DNA from: Bacteroides sp.
GTDB lineage: Bacteria > Bacillota > Clostridia > Lachnospirales > Lachnospiraceae
Length of the DNA stretch: 47,400 bases
Direction: 5' to 3'
NCBI GenBank assembly: GCA_023666705.1
Contig: JAMPBO010000013.1
Coordinates: 39,120-86,519 of the forward strand
The notes under the pieces were generated by a model, which saw nothing but the letters and a program-made list of their open reading frames with translations, was not told where the DNA came from and searched no databases. A program made the translations under genes and the position numbers. Shown in pieces: positions 1 to 7,520 of the stretch (positions within the stretch are counted from its first letter, which is position 1; the number at the start of each line of letters is the position of its first letter).

Positions 1-67
1 GAGTATCACCTTGAGTATCACCTTGAGTATCACCTTGAGTATCACCTTGAGTATCACCTTGAGTATC
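1..67 (-). repeat. 12-bp in-frame tandem repeat (5.6 copies)
   Basis: Five perfect copies of GAGTATCACCTT plus GAGTATC. On the minus strand each unit encodes Gln-Gly-Asp-Thr, forming a linker in the AlbA_2 protein. The unit length is a multiple of three, so copy-number changes by slippage would lengthen or shorten the linker without a frameshift. The array may continue past the left edge. Confidence 0.95.
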
Positions 68-1222
68 TTTGTAATTTACATTAAAAAGCGTTAATGTAAA
101 ATCATCATATTCTCCATCAAAAACAGGTCTAATTTCATCCGTATAATTGACCTGCATTTCGTAATCGGATAAAATCTTTTTAAACCCACTTCCACGTCGT
201 TCCATATATTTAAGTCGACTAAAAATATCTGCAAGAATCGGATTTCTTCTTTTTGATGGAATTTTAAGAATGTCCCTATCCTTAAGTGATATTCCACTTA
301 CCATACCACCTGGAGAATAAATCTCAATTCTATCATCAAACATATCAATATGGACTTCACTTCCATACTCCGTATAACTGCGATGAATAAGTGCATTTAC
401 AATTCCCTCAAGTACAGCTCTCTCAGGATAGTCTGGCATTTCAATTCTTCCGTCTGCAGCTTTTTTCCATGCCTTCTTAGAATTATTTGTCACAAAATCC
501 ATTCCTGCCTGTAATAACACAACTAATCCACCTGTGTATTCCTTATCATCCAATGCATCAACAATACCAGAGGCTTTCGTTGTTCCATTCCATCTAGTGC
601 AAAATAATCTTGAATGTCTTACTGGCGATTCATCTGCTAAAAGTGCTCCTGCATTCGTAAGATTTCCTTCCTCATCAACAAGACCAAATGATTCATAATC
701 TGTATCATCAAAAGTGTTTCCTGTTCTTTGTTTATATACAGATTTTAGCTTTGTAAAAGACATATCGGAAAAGTTATACTTTGATTTTAAGCTATCATAT
801 GTCTCTTTACTGCCCTTAAGAACTAATTCCCTTAGCTTTACAGGTTCTGCTGCAACACTTTCGTTTCCAATTCTTATATATGCAATAAGCTGACCATCAC
901 CCTCATAATAATACGGCGTTTGCTGTCCCGCGGACACTTTAACAATGACAAGCTTTGCTTCATCAATCATTTTAAATGACACATCTACATCAGGAATAGG
1001 GTTAAGGTGTGCTTTTATTGCTTCACTAATATTTTCTGCATCCTTTTCCGCATTTTTAAGCCCCACGATAGTTCCATCATCCGCCACACCAAAATACAAG
1101 GTTCCACCATTACCATTCGCAAACGCACAAACGGTCTTGCACCAGCTTTTAGGTTTCTTCAGTTCAAGTGCCTGTTTTTTATCATATTCCGTTGCTTCAC
1201 CGATTAACTCTTTTATATTCAT
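1..1222 (-). CDS. AlbA_2 / divergent-AAA ATP-binding protein (C-terminus outside window)
   Basis: Reading the minus strand from the ATG at 1222 gives an open frame that runs off the left edge (407 codons visible). Residues about 1-130 match the AlbA_2 (Schlafen AAA_4, 'divergent AAA') domain, with an early FANGNGGTLYFGV stretch and the later AYIRIGNES motif. Residues about 250-370 resemble the GHKL-like C-terminal ATPase region of these proteins (EGIVNALIHR, RRGSGFKKIL). The visible end is a (QGDT)n linker encoded by a 12-bp tandem repeat; a winged-helix domain would be expected beyond the edge but is not visible. The start has a good ribosome site (AAAGGA) and its own promoter at 1273-1301. 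Proteins of this family are usually called putative DNA-binding or RecG-like transcriptional regulators; their substrate is unknown and I cannot assign a specific role here. Confidence 0.85.
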   Translation of the reverse strand, partial: MNIKELIGEATEYDKKQALELKKPKSWCKTVCAFANGNGGTLYFGVADDGTIVGLKNAEKDAENISEAIKAHLNPIPDVDVSFKMIDEAKLVIVKVSAGQQTPYYYEGDGQLIAYIRIGNESVAAEPVKLRELVLKGSKETYDSLKSKYNFSDMSFTKLKSVYKQRTGNTFDDTDYESFGLVDEEGNLTNAGALLADESPVRHSRLFCTRWNGTTKASGIVDALDDKEYTGGLVVLLQAGMDFVTNNSKKAWKKAADGRIEMPDYPERAVLEGIVNALIHRSYTEYGSEVHIDMFDDRIEIYSPGGMVSGISLKDRDILKIPSKRRNPILADIFSRLKYMERRGSGFKKILSDYEMQVNYTDEIRPVFDGEYDDFTLTLFNVNYKDTQGDTQGDTQGDTQGDTQGDT

Positions 1223-1272
1223 AAAATTGTCCTTTACACAATTGTTTTCTATATTTTCAGATATTAAACTAT

Positions 1273-1301
1273 ATTATATTCTTGATAAAGAACAAAATCA
1301 A
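1273..1301 (-). promoter_or_regulatory. sigma-A promoter for the AlbA_2 gene
   Basis: On the minus strand TTGATT (1301-1296) and TATAAT (1278-1273) are separated by exactly 17 bp, in the 94-bp gap between the LytTR gene and the AlbA_2 gene. This suggests the AlbA_2 gene can be transcribed separately from the regulator upstream. Confidence 0.7.
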
Positions 1302-1316
1302 TTATTAAATACTTCC

Positions 1317-2048
1317 CTACTCCTTCAGCCGTCTTTTTGCCGTCTCGTACAGGTATGCTTTAAATTTTTCCCTCACGGCTCCCGTGTAGCTTCGCCCTAT
1401 GGGAAGTTGTATTCCCTCCCCATGTAATTTGACGAGCTTGGCAGTATAATTGCTGATGTATGCCATATTCACCATATAGGACCTGTGTATGCGGACTACA
1501 GAGGTACCCTCTAACAGGGCTTCTGCCTTGCGGATATCCATGACAAATACATACGGCTTGTTCACCGTAAAAACATGAATATAATGGCTGTCTGCCTGTA
1601 TGTAGATAATATCATCCACTGCGATTACGACATTCCGGTCAAACTGGATGACCTTGTTACAGTCGTACTCCTCCATGGCAATATCAAGCCATTGGTATAC
1701 CGTCTTATATTGGACAGGCTTTGGACAATAGCCTAAGGTTTTTAGCCCGAAGGTCTCAAGCATATATTCATCGTGACAGGACACGAACAGAATTCTCCAT
1801 ATCCTGTCACTGTGAAGCATTCGATGCATTACATCAATGCCCGTAATGCCACCTAACTCAATATCGAGAAAAAGCAGCATAAGACTGTCTCCCTCGTAAG
1901 CCAGCACATCCTCGCCTGAGTGAAACATAATTGGTTTATATTTAATTTTTCTGTCAACAAAATATTTATCGCATATTTCTTTTATGCTTTCCCTATGCTC
2001 CGCTATATCATCACAAATACCTATATAAATCATTTTCCAATTCTTCAT
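1317..2048 (-). CDS. LytTR-family response regulator
   Basis: A 243-aa two-domain regulator. The receiver domain spans about residues 6-125, with acidic pocket residues in GICDD, phosphoacceptor Asp62 (FLDIELG) and the conserved Lys110 (PKPV). The C-terminal LytTR DNA-binding domain covers about 135-235 (IYIQADSHYIHVF, VRIHRSYMVN). The chosen ATG has AAAGGA five bases upstream. No histidine kinase lies next to it; instead a small XRE-type regulator sits 21 bp upstream in the same direction and is probably cotranscribed. Proteins of this AgrA/LytR type usually bind direct repeats upstream of target genes, often for peptide signalling or surface traits. Here the kinase and the targets are unknown. 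Confidence 0.9.
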   Translation of the reverse strand: MKNWKMIYIGICDDIAEHRESIKEICDKYFVDRKIKYKPIMFHSGEDVLAYEGDSLMLLFLDIELGGITGIDVMHRMLHSDRIWRILFVSCHDEYMLETFGLKTLGYCPKPVQYKTVYQWLDIAMEEYDCNKVIQFDRNVVIAVDDIIYIQADSHYIHVFTVNKPYVFVMDIRKAEALLEGTSVVRIHRSYMVNMAYISNYTAKLVKLHGEGIQLPIGRSYTGAVREKFKAYLYETAKRRLKE

Positions 2049-2069
2049 ATATCCTTTGCTTATATTTTG

Positions 2070-2306
2070 TTATTTTAACAGTTCATCATATGTTGTATCC
2101 AAGACGTTTTTGATTCCCCGCAGCTGCGTCACTGTTACATGCTGTATTCCTCTCTCAATTTTGACAAATGCTTCCCTCGTCATGGAAACATTTTGCATCT
2201 GCAGCATTGCTGCAATTTCAGTTTGCTTTAAGCCCTTTTCACGTCTTATTCTCCTAATGTTACTTCCAAGCTGTATATTACCATCCTGCTTAATCTTTTG
2301 TTCCAT
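2070..2306 (-). CDS. XRE-family helix-turn-helix regulator
   Basis: A 78-aa protein consisting almost entirely of one Cro/C1-type HTH (about residues 13-68: LGSNIRRIRREKGLKQTEIA, then REAFVKIERG). The ribosome site AAGGTGGG precedes the ATG. A -10-like TATAAT lies at 2362-2357 without a convincing -35. It is 21 bp upstream of the LytTR response regulator, so the two probably form an operon. No effector or dimerisation domain is visible. Function beyond DNA binding cannot be deduced. Confidence 0.85.
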   Translation of the reverse strand: MEQKIKQDGNIQLGSNIRRIRREKGLKQTEIAAMLQMQNVSMTREAFVKIERGIQHVTVTQLRGIKNVLDTTYDELLK

Positions 2307-2388
2307 AATTCACCCACCTTAAGGCTATTTGTAATTATTTTATTGGATGAATACGAATTATAGGGACCCATTTCAGTCCATACGGCAC

Positions 2389-2422
2389 AAAAAAAGGCTA
2401 TACATTAAAAAATGTATAGCCT
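2389..2422 (-). terminator. Rho-independent terminator of the ECF sigma operon
   Basis: On the minus strand a perfect 12-bp stem (AGGCTATACATT / AATGTATAGCCT) with a TTTT loop is followed by seven T. It lies downstream of the anti-sigma candidate. The stretch 2423-2597 between this hairpin and the gene end shows no further recognisable element. Confidence 0.9.
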
Positions 2423-2597
2423 GATATACGTTATGCCCTGATACGGACGAAGCTTGTCTCCTGAAGACCTCCAGTAAACAGATAATAAAGTTCGAATTCC
2501 ATCTAAAATTTTTCTTTTATTATAATTTTGTAATGTATGGTTTTCAACGCAGCTTATCATAAACAGCATATTTTATTCGTAAATGACATTATCAAAA

Positions 2598-3176
2598 TTA
2601 TTTTATCACCCTTTTCATTATCTGAATACAGCTTTTAAATTTAACCATAAAGGCATCTAAATCCGTTCGGGCACCTTGCAGCGTTGTATCAGCTGGTGCA
2701 GCTGTCCCTGCTTCCTGCTTACTGTCTGCATCATAACTGGTTCCATTCACGGCATCATTTGCAGCGTCATATCCCCCGGCAGGTTCTTCCGCCACTTCCT
2801 CTGCTGCTTCCTCCATTTCCTCCCCATTATCCATGTCATATTCATACCCGTCTGCCACCGCATCCATGGAAACCTGGTTTTCATCGCTTTTTCTTCCCAT
2901 CTTCATATTGGATACTATAAGAATAGGAACAGCTATAATGGTAATCAACACACACGCAGCAATTACGGCTGCCACCCTCATTCTTTTTATTTTCTTGTCT
3001 AAACTGATAACTTTATTTTTATATTTTATGGTATCCTCCGATGGATGCATCTCCTCCTCGAAGCCTGCTTCAATTCTGTCCCATAGGTTTGGAGTATCCT
3101 CCTCATGCATGGAACGGTAGGCGTTTAATTCCTGCTTTGACAGCTTGATTATCGCTTCTTCTTTATTCTTTTTCAT
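2598..3176 (-). CDS. membrane-anchored anti-sigma factor candidate
   Basis: A 192-aa protein with an N-terminal cytoplasmic part of about 65 residues (contains LWDRIEAGFEEEM), one transmembrane segment at about 68-90 (AAVIAACVLITIIAVPIL), and an extracytoplasmic half that is very rich in Glu, Asp and Ala. The last 25 residues are basic (FKSCIQIMKRVIK). Its ATG lies 14 bp inside the 3' end of the upstream ECF sigma gene, so translation is probably coupled. The topology and position are those of an anti-sigma factor holding the sigma factor at the membrane. No zinc anti-sigma motif is seen, so the assignment rests on context and architecture. Confidence 0.6.
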   Translation of the reverse strand: MKKNKEEAIIKLSKQELNAYRSMHEEDTPNLWDRIEAGFEEEMHPSEDTIKYKNKVISLDKKIKRMRVAAVIAACVLITIIAVPILIVSNMKMGRKSDENQVSMDAVADGYEYDMDNGEEMEEAAEEVAEEPAGGYDAANDAVNGTSYDADSKQEAGTAAPADTTLQGARTDLDAFMVKFKSCIQIMKRVIK

Positions 3177-3708
3177 AGCCGGATAAACACCTCCTTAACT
3201 TCTTGATTCCCTGATTATACAACCATGTTACGGTTCCCATAGGCAGCTTGGTAACTGTTGCTATTTCCCTAAATTTCAGTCCACCCAAAAGCTTCATGTC
3301 AATGATTTGGCGTTCCTTGTATGAAAGTGCCAGCATCGCCGTTCTCATATCCTCGGCAAGCACCGTCTTATTTTCCACGGATGAGTCCCATCCGACGTCC
3401 AGGTCGTCCATGTCCGCCTGCTCTACGGGTATCTCCCTTTTCCTTTTTCTAATTGTGTCAATCGCCATGTTTCTTGCTATTTTTACAAGCCATGCCTTAT
3501 GTGGTGCACCCTTTTGAAAGCTTCCTGCAACCCTTATCAGCTTTATGAAAAACTCGGAGGTGATATCCTCCGCATCCTCACTGTGCCTGACTATGTCCTT
3601 GACAACCGCATAAATGAGCTTTCCATAGGCATCATATATCATTTTTAATCCATCCTTATTCCCCTCTGCAAGCAGGGAAAGGGCGGCTTCAAACTCCTCA
3701 TTTGTCAC
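3163..3708 (-). CDS. ECF-type RNA polymerase sigma factor
   Basis: A 181-aa sigma-70 family protein with region 2 at about residues 20-90 (AEDITSEFFIKLIR, HKAWLVKIARNMAIDTIRK) and region 4 at about 120-175 (YKERQIIDMKLLGGLKFREI, MGTVTWLYNQGIKKLRR). It lacks regions 1 and 3, as ECF sigma factors do. The start is GTG at 3708, served by GGGAGG in the leader. A seven-codon open frame (3732-3712) overlaps this ribosome site. The gene is followed by an overlapping membrane anti-sigma candidate and a terminator, making a two-gene regulatory unit. Its target promoters cannot be named; an autoregulatory ECF promoter was not convincing. Confidence 0.9.
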   Translation of the reverse strand: MTNEEFEAALSLLAEGNKDGLKMIYDAYGKLIYAVVKDIVRHSEDAEDITSEFFIKLIRVAGSFQKGAPHKAWLVKIARNMAIDTIRKRKREIPVEQADMDDLDVGWDSSVENKTVLAEDMRTAMLALSYKERQIIDMKLLGGLKFREIATVTKLPMGTVTWLYNQGIKKLRRCLSGYEKE

Positions 3709-3711
3709 GCA

Positions 3712-3732
3712 TTAACCTCCCAACCATGACAT
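3712..3732 (-). CDS. short upstream reading frame in the ECF sigma leader
   Basis: ATG at 3732 with an SD-like GAGAGGAG upstream encodes Met-Ser-Trp-Leu-Gly-Gly-stop. Its last codons contain the GGGAGG ribosome site of the sigma gene, and its stop lies three bases before the GTG start. It could couple or dampen sigma translation. This is a pattern seen in the sequence, not a demonstrated gene. Confidence 0.3.
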   Translation of the reverse strand: MSWLGG

Positions 3733-3787
3733 GAGAACTCCTCTCACTTAATATACGTTATTCATGTTTATTTTTATGGAATACTTT

Positions 3788-4417
3788 TTATGAATTTCCC
3801 TGACCAGTCAGGTAAAAAACGGCAAGCTGGGTTCTGTCCCGGAGCTCCAGCTTCTCCAGTATGACACTGATGTAATTTCTCACGGTTCCCTCGCTTAAAT
3901 AAAGCGTTGCGGCAATCTCTTTGTTGCTCTTTCCTGACGCAACCTCCGCTATTATCTCGTATTCCTTATCTGATATCCCATAACTTTCATAATCAAAGCC
4001 ATTTCTTTTGTCAATCAAATCAGGAATTTTTCCAATGATATCTGCACCAAACACACTTTGTCCTTTCACAACAGCTTCGAGTGCAGGCACTATCCCCTCA
4101 AAATCCTGTTTTAGTATGTATCCTTTCGCTCCGATATTGAGTGCCTTTACAATATACTCATCATCCATAAAGGTAGTCAAATACAAAATCTTTGCGTCGT
4201 CATGCCTAGCAAGTATGATTTCACCTGCCTCAAGCCCTGACATTTCTCCCATTCTGATATCCATCAGTAAAACGTCAGGCTGATATGCTTCATACAGGCT
4301 TACCGCCTCCATGCCACTGTTTCCCGTTGCAATCACATCGATTTTATTTGTAGCCTCAAGTATTGTCTTTAAGGAGATTGCAACAAGTGCATCATCATCA
4401 ACCAGCAAAACCCTCAT
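3788..4417 (-). CDS. NarL/LuxR-family response regulator
   Basis: The protein starts at MRVLLVDDD (ATG 4417, preceded by AGAAGGAG); a longer frame to 4477 exists but its start has no ribosome site. The receiver domain covers about residues 1-120, with Asp at DVLLMDIRMG and a Lys in KGYILKQDF. A GerE/LuxR HTH covers about 145-205 (YEIIAEVASGKSNKEIAATL, TVRNYISVILEKL). This class normally pairs with HisKA_3 kinases such as the one encoded at 5170-6318, so it is the expected cognate regulator even though an OmpR-type regulator sits between them. The neighbouring ABC-2 exporter is a likely target. Confidence 0.9.
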   Translation of the reverse strand: MRVLLVDDDALVAISLKTILEATNKIDVIATGNSGMEAVSLYEAYQPDVLLMDIRMGEMSGLEAGEIILARHDDAKILYLTTFMDDEYIVKALNIGAKGYILKQDFEGIVPALEAVVKGQSVFGADIIGKIPDLIDKRNGFDYESYGISDKEYEIIAEVASGKSNKEIAATLYLSEGTVRNYISVILEKLELRDRTQLAVFYLTGQGNS

Positions 4418-4489
4418 ATTATACTCCTTCTCATTAAACGTATCCCACAAGTCAGCAAATTTTCCAATGACAACCAAATTTACTTTTTG

Positions 4490-5173
4490 TCAGTCCGTAA
4501 TTTTGTATCCTCTTGACACAACCGTCTTTATCTGCTTCCCTGCATCGCCAAGCACCTTTCTAAGCTTTTTTATGTGATTATCCACAACCCTGTCGTTCCC
4601 ATCAAAATCATAGCCCCATATATTGACCAGAAGCGTCTCCCTGTCAATGACCTTTTCCTTACGCTCCATCATATACTTAAGCAGCATATATTCCTTGGGC
4701 GGTAATAGAACTTCCCCACCCGATACCGTCACAGTATAGGTTGCAGGATTTAAGCTTATTGCCCCACAGACAATGGTGTTGCTGCCCACAAGCCCCTTAG
4801 AACGCTTCAGCATGGCAAGAACCTTTGCATATAATTCGGCAAGGGAAAATGGTTTAACCATGTAGTCATCACAGCCAAGTTCATAGCCAAACAGCACATC
4901 CTGCTCTCTTGCCTTCGCCGTAAGAAATATAATTGGCACGGTGCTTCTTTTTCGCAGCTCACGGCACAAGGAAAAACCATCTAAACCAGGCATCATAATA
5001 TCAAGCAGGACAAGGTCATACTCTCTCTCATAAATCATATCCAGCCCCTGATTCCCATCCTCCGCTGTATATAAAATCAGACTGTCCTTTCCTCTTTCTC
5101 CAATATAATCGGAGATTACCTCCATTATGTCAAGGTCATCCTCTACTAAGAGTATACTATACATGTCAATCAT
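4490..5173 (-). CDS. OmpR/PhoB-family response regulator
   Basis: A 227-aa two-domain regulator. The receiver has the acidic VEDD pocket, phosphoacceptor Asp in LVLLDIMMPG and Lys in DDYMVKPFS. The winged-helix Trans_reg_C domain covers about 130-225 (LLVNIWGYDF, RVVDNHIKKLRKVLG, VVSRGYKI). Its first ATG overlaps the kinase stop codon (ATGA); the fourth codon is also ATG and is better spaced from AAGGGAG, so translation may begin at 5164. The overlap implies tight cotranslation with the kinase, yet OmpR-type regulators normally pair with HisKA kinases rather than the HisKA_3 type found here. Confidence 0.9.
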   Translation of the reverse strand: MIDMYSILLVEDDLDIMEVISDYIGERGKDSLILYTAEDGNQGLDMIYEREYDLVLLDIMMPGLDGFSLCRELRKRSTVPIIFLTAKAREQDVLFGYELGCDDYMVKPFSLAELYAKVLAMLKRSKGLVGSNTIVCGAISLNPATYTVTVSGGEVLLPPKEYMLLKYMMERKEKVIDRETLLVNIWGYDFDGNDRVVDNHIKKLRKVLGDAGKQIKTVVSRGYKITD

Positions 5174-6318
5174 TCTCCCTTATCGTCTATTTTTTCAATA
5201 ATATTCTTTTTGGGAAATGTTATAAATACCCGAAACCCATTACCTGTAGTTATTGTCATATTTCCATTCAATGTATCAATCCGGTCCCTTATATTTTGAA
5301 GCCCGATACCGTCACCCATAGGAACATTCCCTGCTTGTATATAATCTGCGGCAGATGGCTTTGCAGCCTCATTTTCACTGTAGTCATGCACAATAATCTG
5401 GTACATTGCAGGATGCTCTCTCAATATTATGTTAACCTGTTCATTTTCACTGTGCTTAATAATGTTTGATACACATTCTTTGATTATGCTTATCATTGCA
5501 TATTTATATTTTCTGTCAACATGGTCAGACATGTCATATTCCAGCTCATACCGGAATTTCCCTTCAAGGGCAGATATTGCATCACTGACAGCATACTTTA
5601 AATCTATGGCTTCATCGTGCAGGTCATGCACGCTCTCCCTGACATTATTCATTGCAGCATCCAGATTATCCTTCACCTGTGCAAGCTGACCATGCACCGG
5701 CTCATCCCGGTTGATTGTCATAAGTGCCCCAATCTGCAAAATTGACCTTGTAAGCATATGCCCTACATTATCGTGAATTTCCCTTGCTATCCGGTTTCTC
5801 TCCTTTAATGTTGCCGCATAGATTTCATAATCCTGTTTGTCCATCAAATACTTGTTTTTTTCAAGCAGAATAAGATGTTTTTCGTAGCTGTTGTCCCGTA
5901 TGGTTTTTACCTGCTTCGTCAGCCATTCACTTTTCGCACTCCTGTAATTCAAAAGGTACGCAAAAGCTCCAAGCATCAAAACCATGCAAATAATCCGCAA
6001 GTCATGTGCCATGATTACAGAAACAACTATCAAAATCCCCTGCAACATCAATTTTAAGTCGGATATGTCATACAAAATAACAGGGGATAACGCAGCAAGT
6101 GACGGCACAAAAAGTGCCGCCATCCCATAAATCAGTGTTATTATTTCTTTTTGCCTTCTGCTGTCCACATAGCAAAGAATGCAAGTTATGACAACCATAC
6201 CAAGTACAGTAATCACGTCAGCATTGCCCCGGGAGGTGTAAGAAGCTGCTATCCCCTCAACAAAAAATAAATACAGGGATAAAAACAAAATTATAATTCT
6301 GTCTGCAAGATATGACAT
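5170..6318 (-). CDS. HisKA_3 sensor histidine kinase
   Basis: A NarX/DesK/LiaS-type kinase. The start is taken at 6318 because GGAGG precedes that ATG and no ribosome site precedes the longer frame to 6351. The N-terminal about 130 residues carry five or six hydrophobic segments without a large extracellular sensor, so it probably senses within the membrane or through a partner. The phosphoacceptor His is about residue 182 in AREIHDNVGHML (HisKA_3), followed by an HATPase_c domain with N-box KECVSNIIKHS and G-box GDGIGLQNIRDRI. It has its own promoter at 6363-6391, and its stop overlaps the start of the OmpR-type regulator. The ABC-2 exporter genes upstream suggest an antimicrobial or envelope-stress sensing role. 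Confidence 0.9.
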   Translation of the reverse strand: MSYLADRIIILFLSLYLFFVEGIAASYTSRGNADVITVLGMVVITCILCYVDSRRQKEIITLIYGMAALFVPSLAALSPVILYDISDLKLMLQGILIVVSVIMAHDLRIICMVLMLGAFAYLLNYRSAKSEWLTKQVKTIRDNSYEKHLILLEKNKYLMDKQDYEIYAATLKERNRIAREIHDNVGHMLTRSILQIGALMTINRDEPVHGQLAQVKDNLDAAMNNVRESVHDLHDEAIDLKYAVSDAISALEGKFRYELEYDMSDHVDRKYKYAMISIIKECVSNIIKHSENEQVNIILREHPAMYQIIVHDYSENEAAKPSAADYIQAGNVPMGDGIGLQNIRDRIDTLNGNMTITTGNGFRVFITFPKKNIIEKIDDKGE

Positions 6319-6362
6319 ATCACATTCCTCCGGTTTACTGCGTCCAGCCATCTGATAATTCT

Positions 6363-6391
6363 ATTTTATATAATATCAGTCCATATGGCAA
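6363..6391 (-). promoter_or_regulatory. sigma-A promoter for the kinase-regulator genes
   Basis: On the minus strand TTGCCA (6391-6386) and TAAAAT (6368-6363) lie 17 bp apart in the 80-bp gap between the second permease gene and the kinase. The two-component genes can therefore be expressed without the exporter genes upstream. Confidence 0.6.
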
Positions 6392-6398
6392 ATGATTT

Positions 6399-7520
6399 TT
6401 AGCTTTTGCTTGCAGCCCGCATCTGTTTGGATATCACCATACTCACCATAAAAAATACCAGTGCAAAAAGCAGCTCCACACCAATACACATAAAAATATC
6501 ATTTGCATTATCACCGTTAAATATTTTTTCATTTGCATTTATATACCAGTAAGTCGGCATAAATCTTGCCACCTTGAGCATCGTACTTCCCATATATTTT
6601 ATATGCACAAACACACCGCCCAAAAAGGACATTGCAAGACCGGTTATATTTGCGATAACATTCAGGGTATCTCCCCTGAGCCGCAAATTTCCCACAATAC
6701 CTGCCATGGAGGCAGCTATGATAACCATTGCCATACTGTTTAACAGTATAAACGGAAGCTTACCGTCCATATTTTGGATTCCATAATACAAATACAGAAA
6801 TGCGAGAAACAAAATCCATACGAGTATGCTCATTACAATCTGTCCAAAAACAATCTGAATGTTTTTACTTGCTGATGTAATGGGGGAAACATTCAGCCTT
6901 TTACTTATCTCTTTATGGTTAAAGGCAGCAAGCACGGGTGCCAGAACATAAAACATAACCATAATTAAAACGAATGGTGCAAAAATTAAAGCATAGTAAA
7001 TTGGCGGCACCTGCTCCTCACCTGTCATAAATGTCACAAGTCCCTCAGCGGAGGATGCCGTAAGCGTTAAGGCATATGCCTCCTCATTGGAATATCCCGC
7101 AAGAAGTAGTGCATTCATGTTGCTTTCATACACCGAAATCTGACTGTCAATATATTCTCCTACCTTTGAATCCGGACGTTTTATGTTTGTAAGCTCACCT
7201 GTTTTTGCATAACCGCTTTCAATATAAAGCACATAATCAATTTTCTGGTAATAGAGGTAATCCTGAATTTGCTCATCTGTATAATCGGATTTGCTGTCAA
7301 CCTCGTGTATCTTTTCCAAATACTTTACCAGCATTGCTGATTCCTCACTGTTATCCCTGTCGACAACCACTAAATCGCACGCACTGAAATTATAAGCATC
7401 CTCATCATTTTCAGATGTACCGCCCATCATAATACAAAGCACCGCAAAGATACCAATATACATCAGGGTAATCGGAATCTGCTTTTTGGCAATTTTGAAA
7501 AACGTGTTAAATACTTGCAT
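6399..7520 (-). CDS. ABC-2 type permease (exporter subunit 2)
   Basis: The start at 7520 (MQVFNTFFKIAKKQIPITL) has GGAAGGAGG just upstream; the longer frame to 7565 is not supported. Topology is the ABC2_membrane_3 pattern: one N-terminal transmembrane helix (about 20-38), a large extracytoplasmic domain (about 40-180), then five or six helices to the C-terminus (PIYYALIFAPFVLIMVMFYV, VWILFLAFLYLYYG, LLFALVFFMVSMVI). It overlaps the other permease gene by 14 bp, indicating a heterodimeric exporter with the ATPase encoded first in the operon. Substrate is unknown; the neighbouring two-component system suggests antimicrobial peptides or drugs. Confidence 0.85.
   Translation of the reverse strand: MQVFNTFFKIAKKQIPITLMYIGIFAVLCIMMGGTSENDEDAYNFSACDLVVVDRDNSEESAMLVKYLEKIHEVDSKSDYTDEQIQDYLYYQKIDYVLYIESGYAKTGELTNIKRPDSKVGEYIDSQISVYESNMNALLLAGYSNEEAYALTLTASSAEGLVTFMTGEEQVPPIYYALIFAPFVLIMVMFYVLAPVLAAFNHKEISKRLNVSPITSASKNIQIVFGQIVMSILVWILFLAFLYLYYGIQNMDGKLPFILLNSMAMVIIAASMAGIVGNLRLRGDTLNVIANITGLAMSFLGGVFVHIKYMGSTMLKVARFMPTYWYINANEKIFNGDNANDIFMCIGVELLFALVFFMVSMVISKQMRAASKS

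Noticed and set aside
6318-6351. Longer N-terminal starts for the kinase, exporter, PurF-like, ldhA, pilC and pilB genes
   Set aside because: In each case the upstream start lacks a ribosome site while a strong one precedes the internal ATG, and the shorter form agrees with family N-termini.
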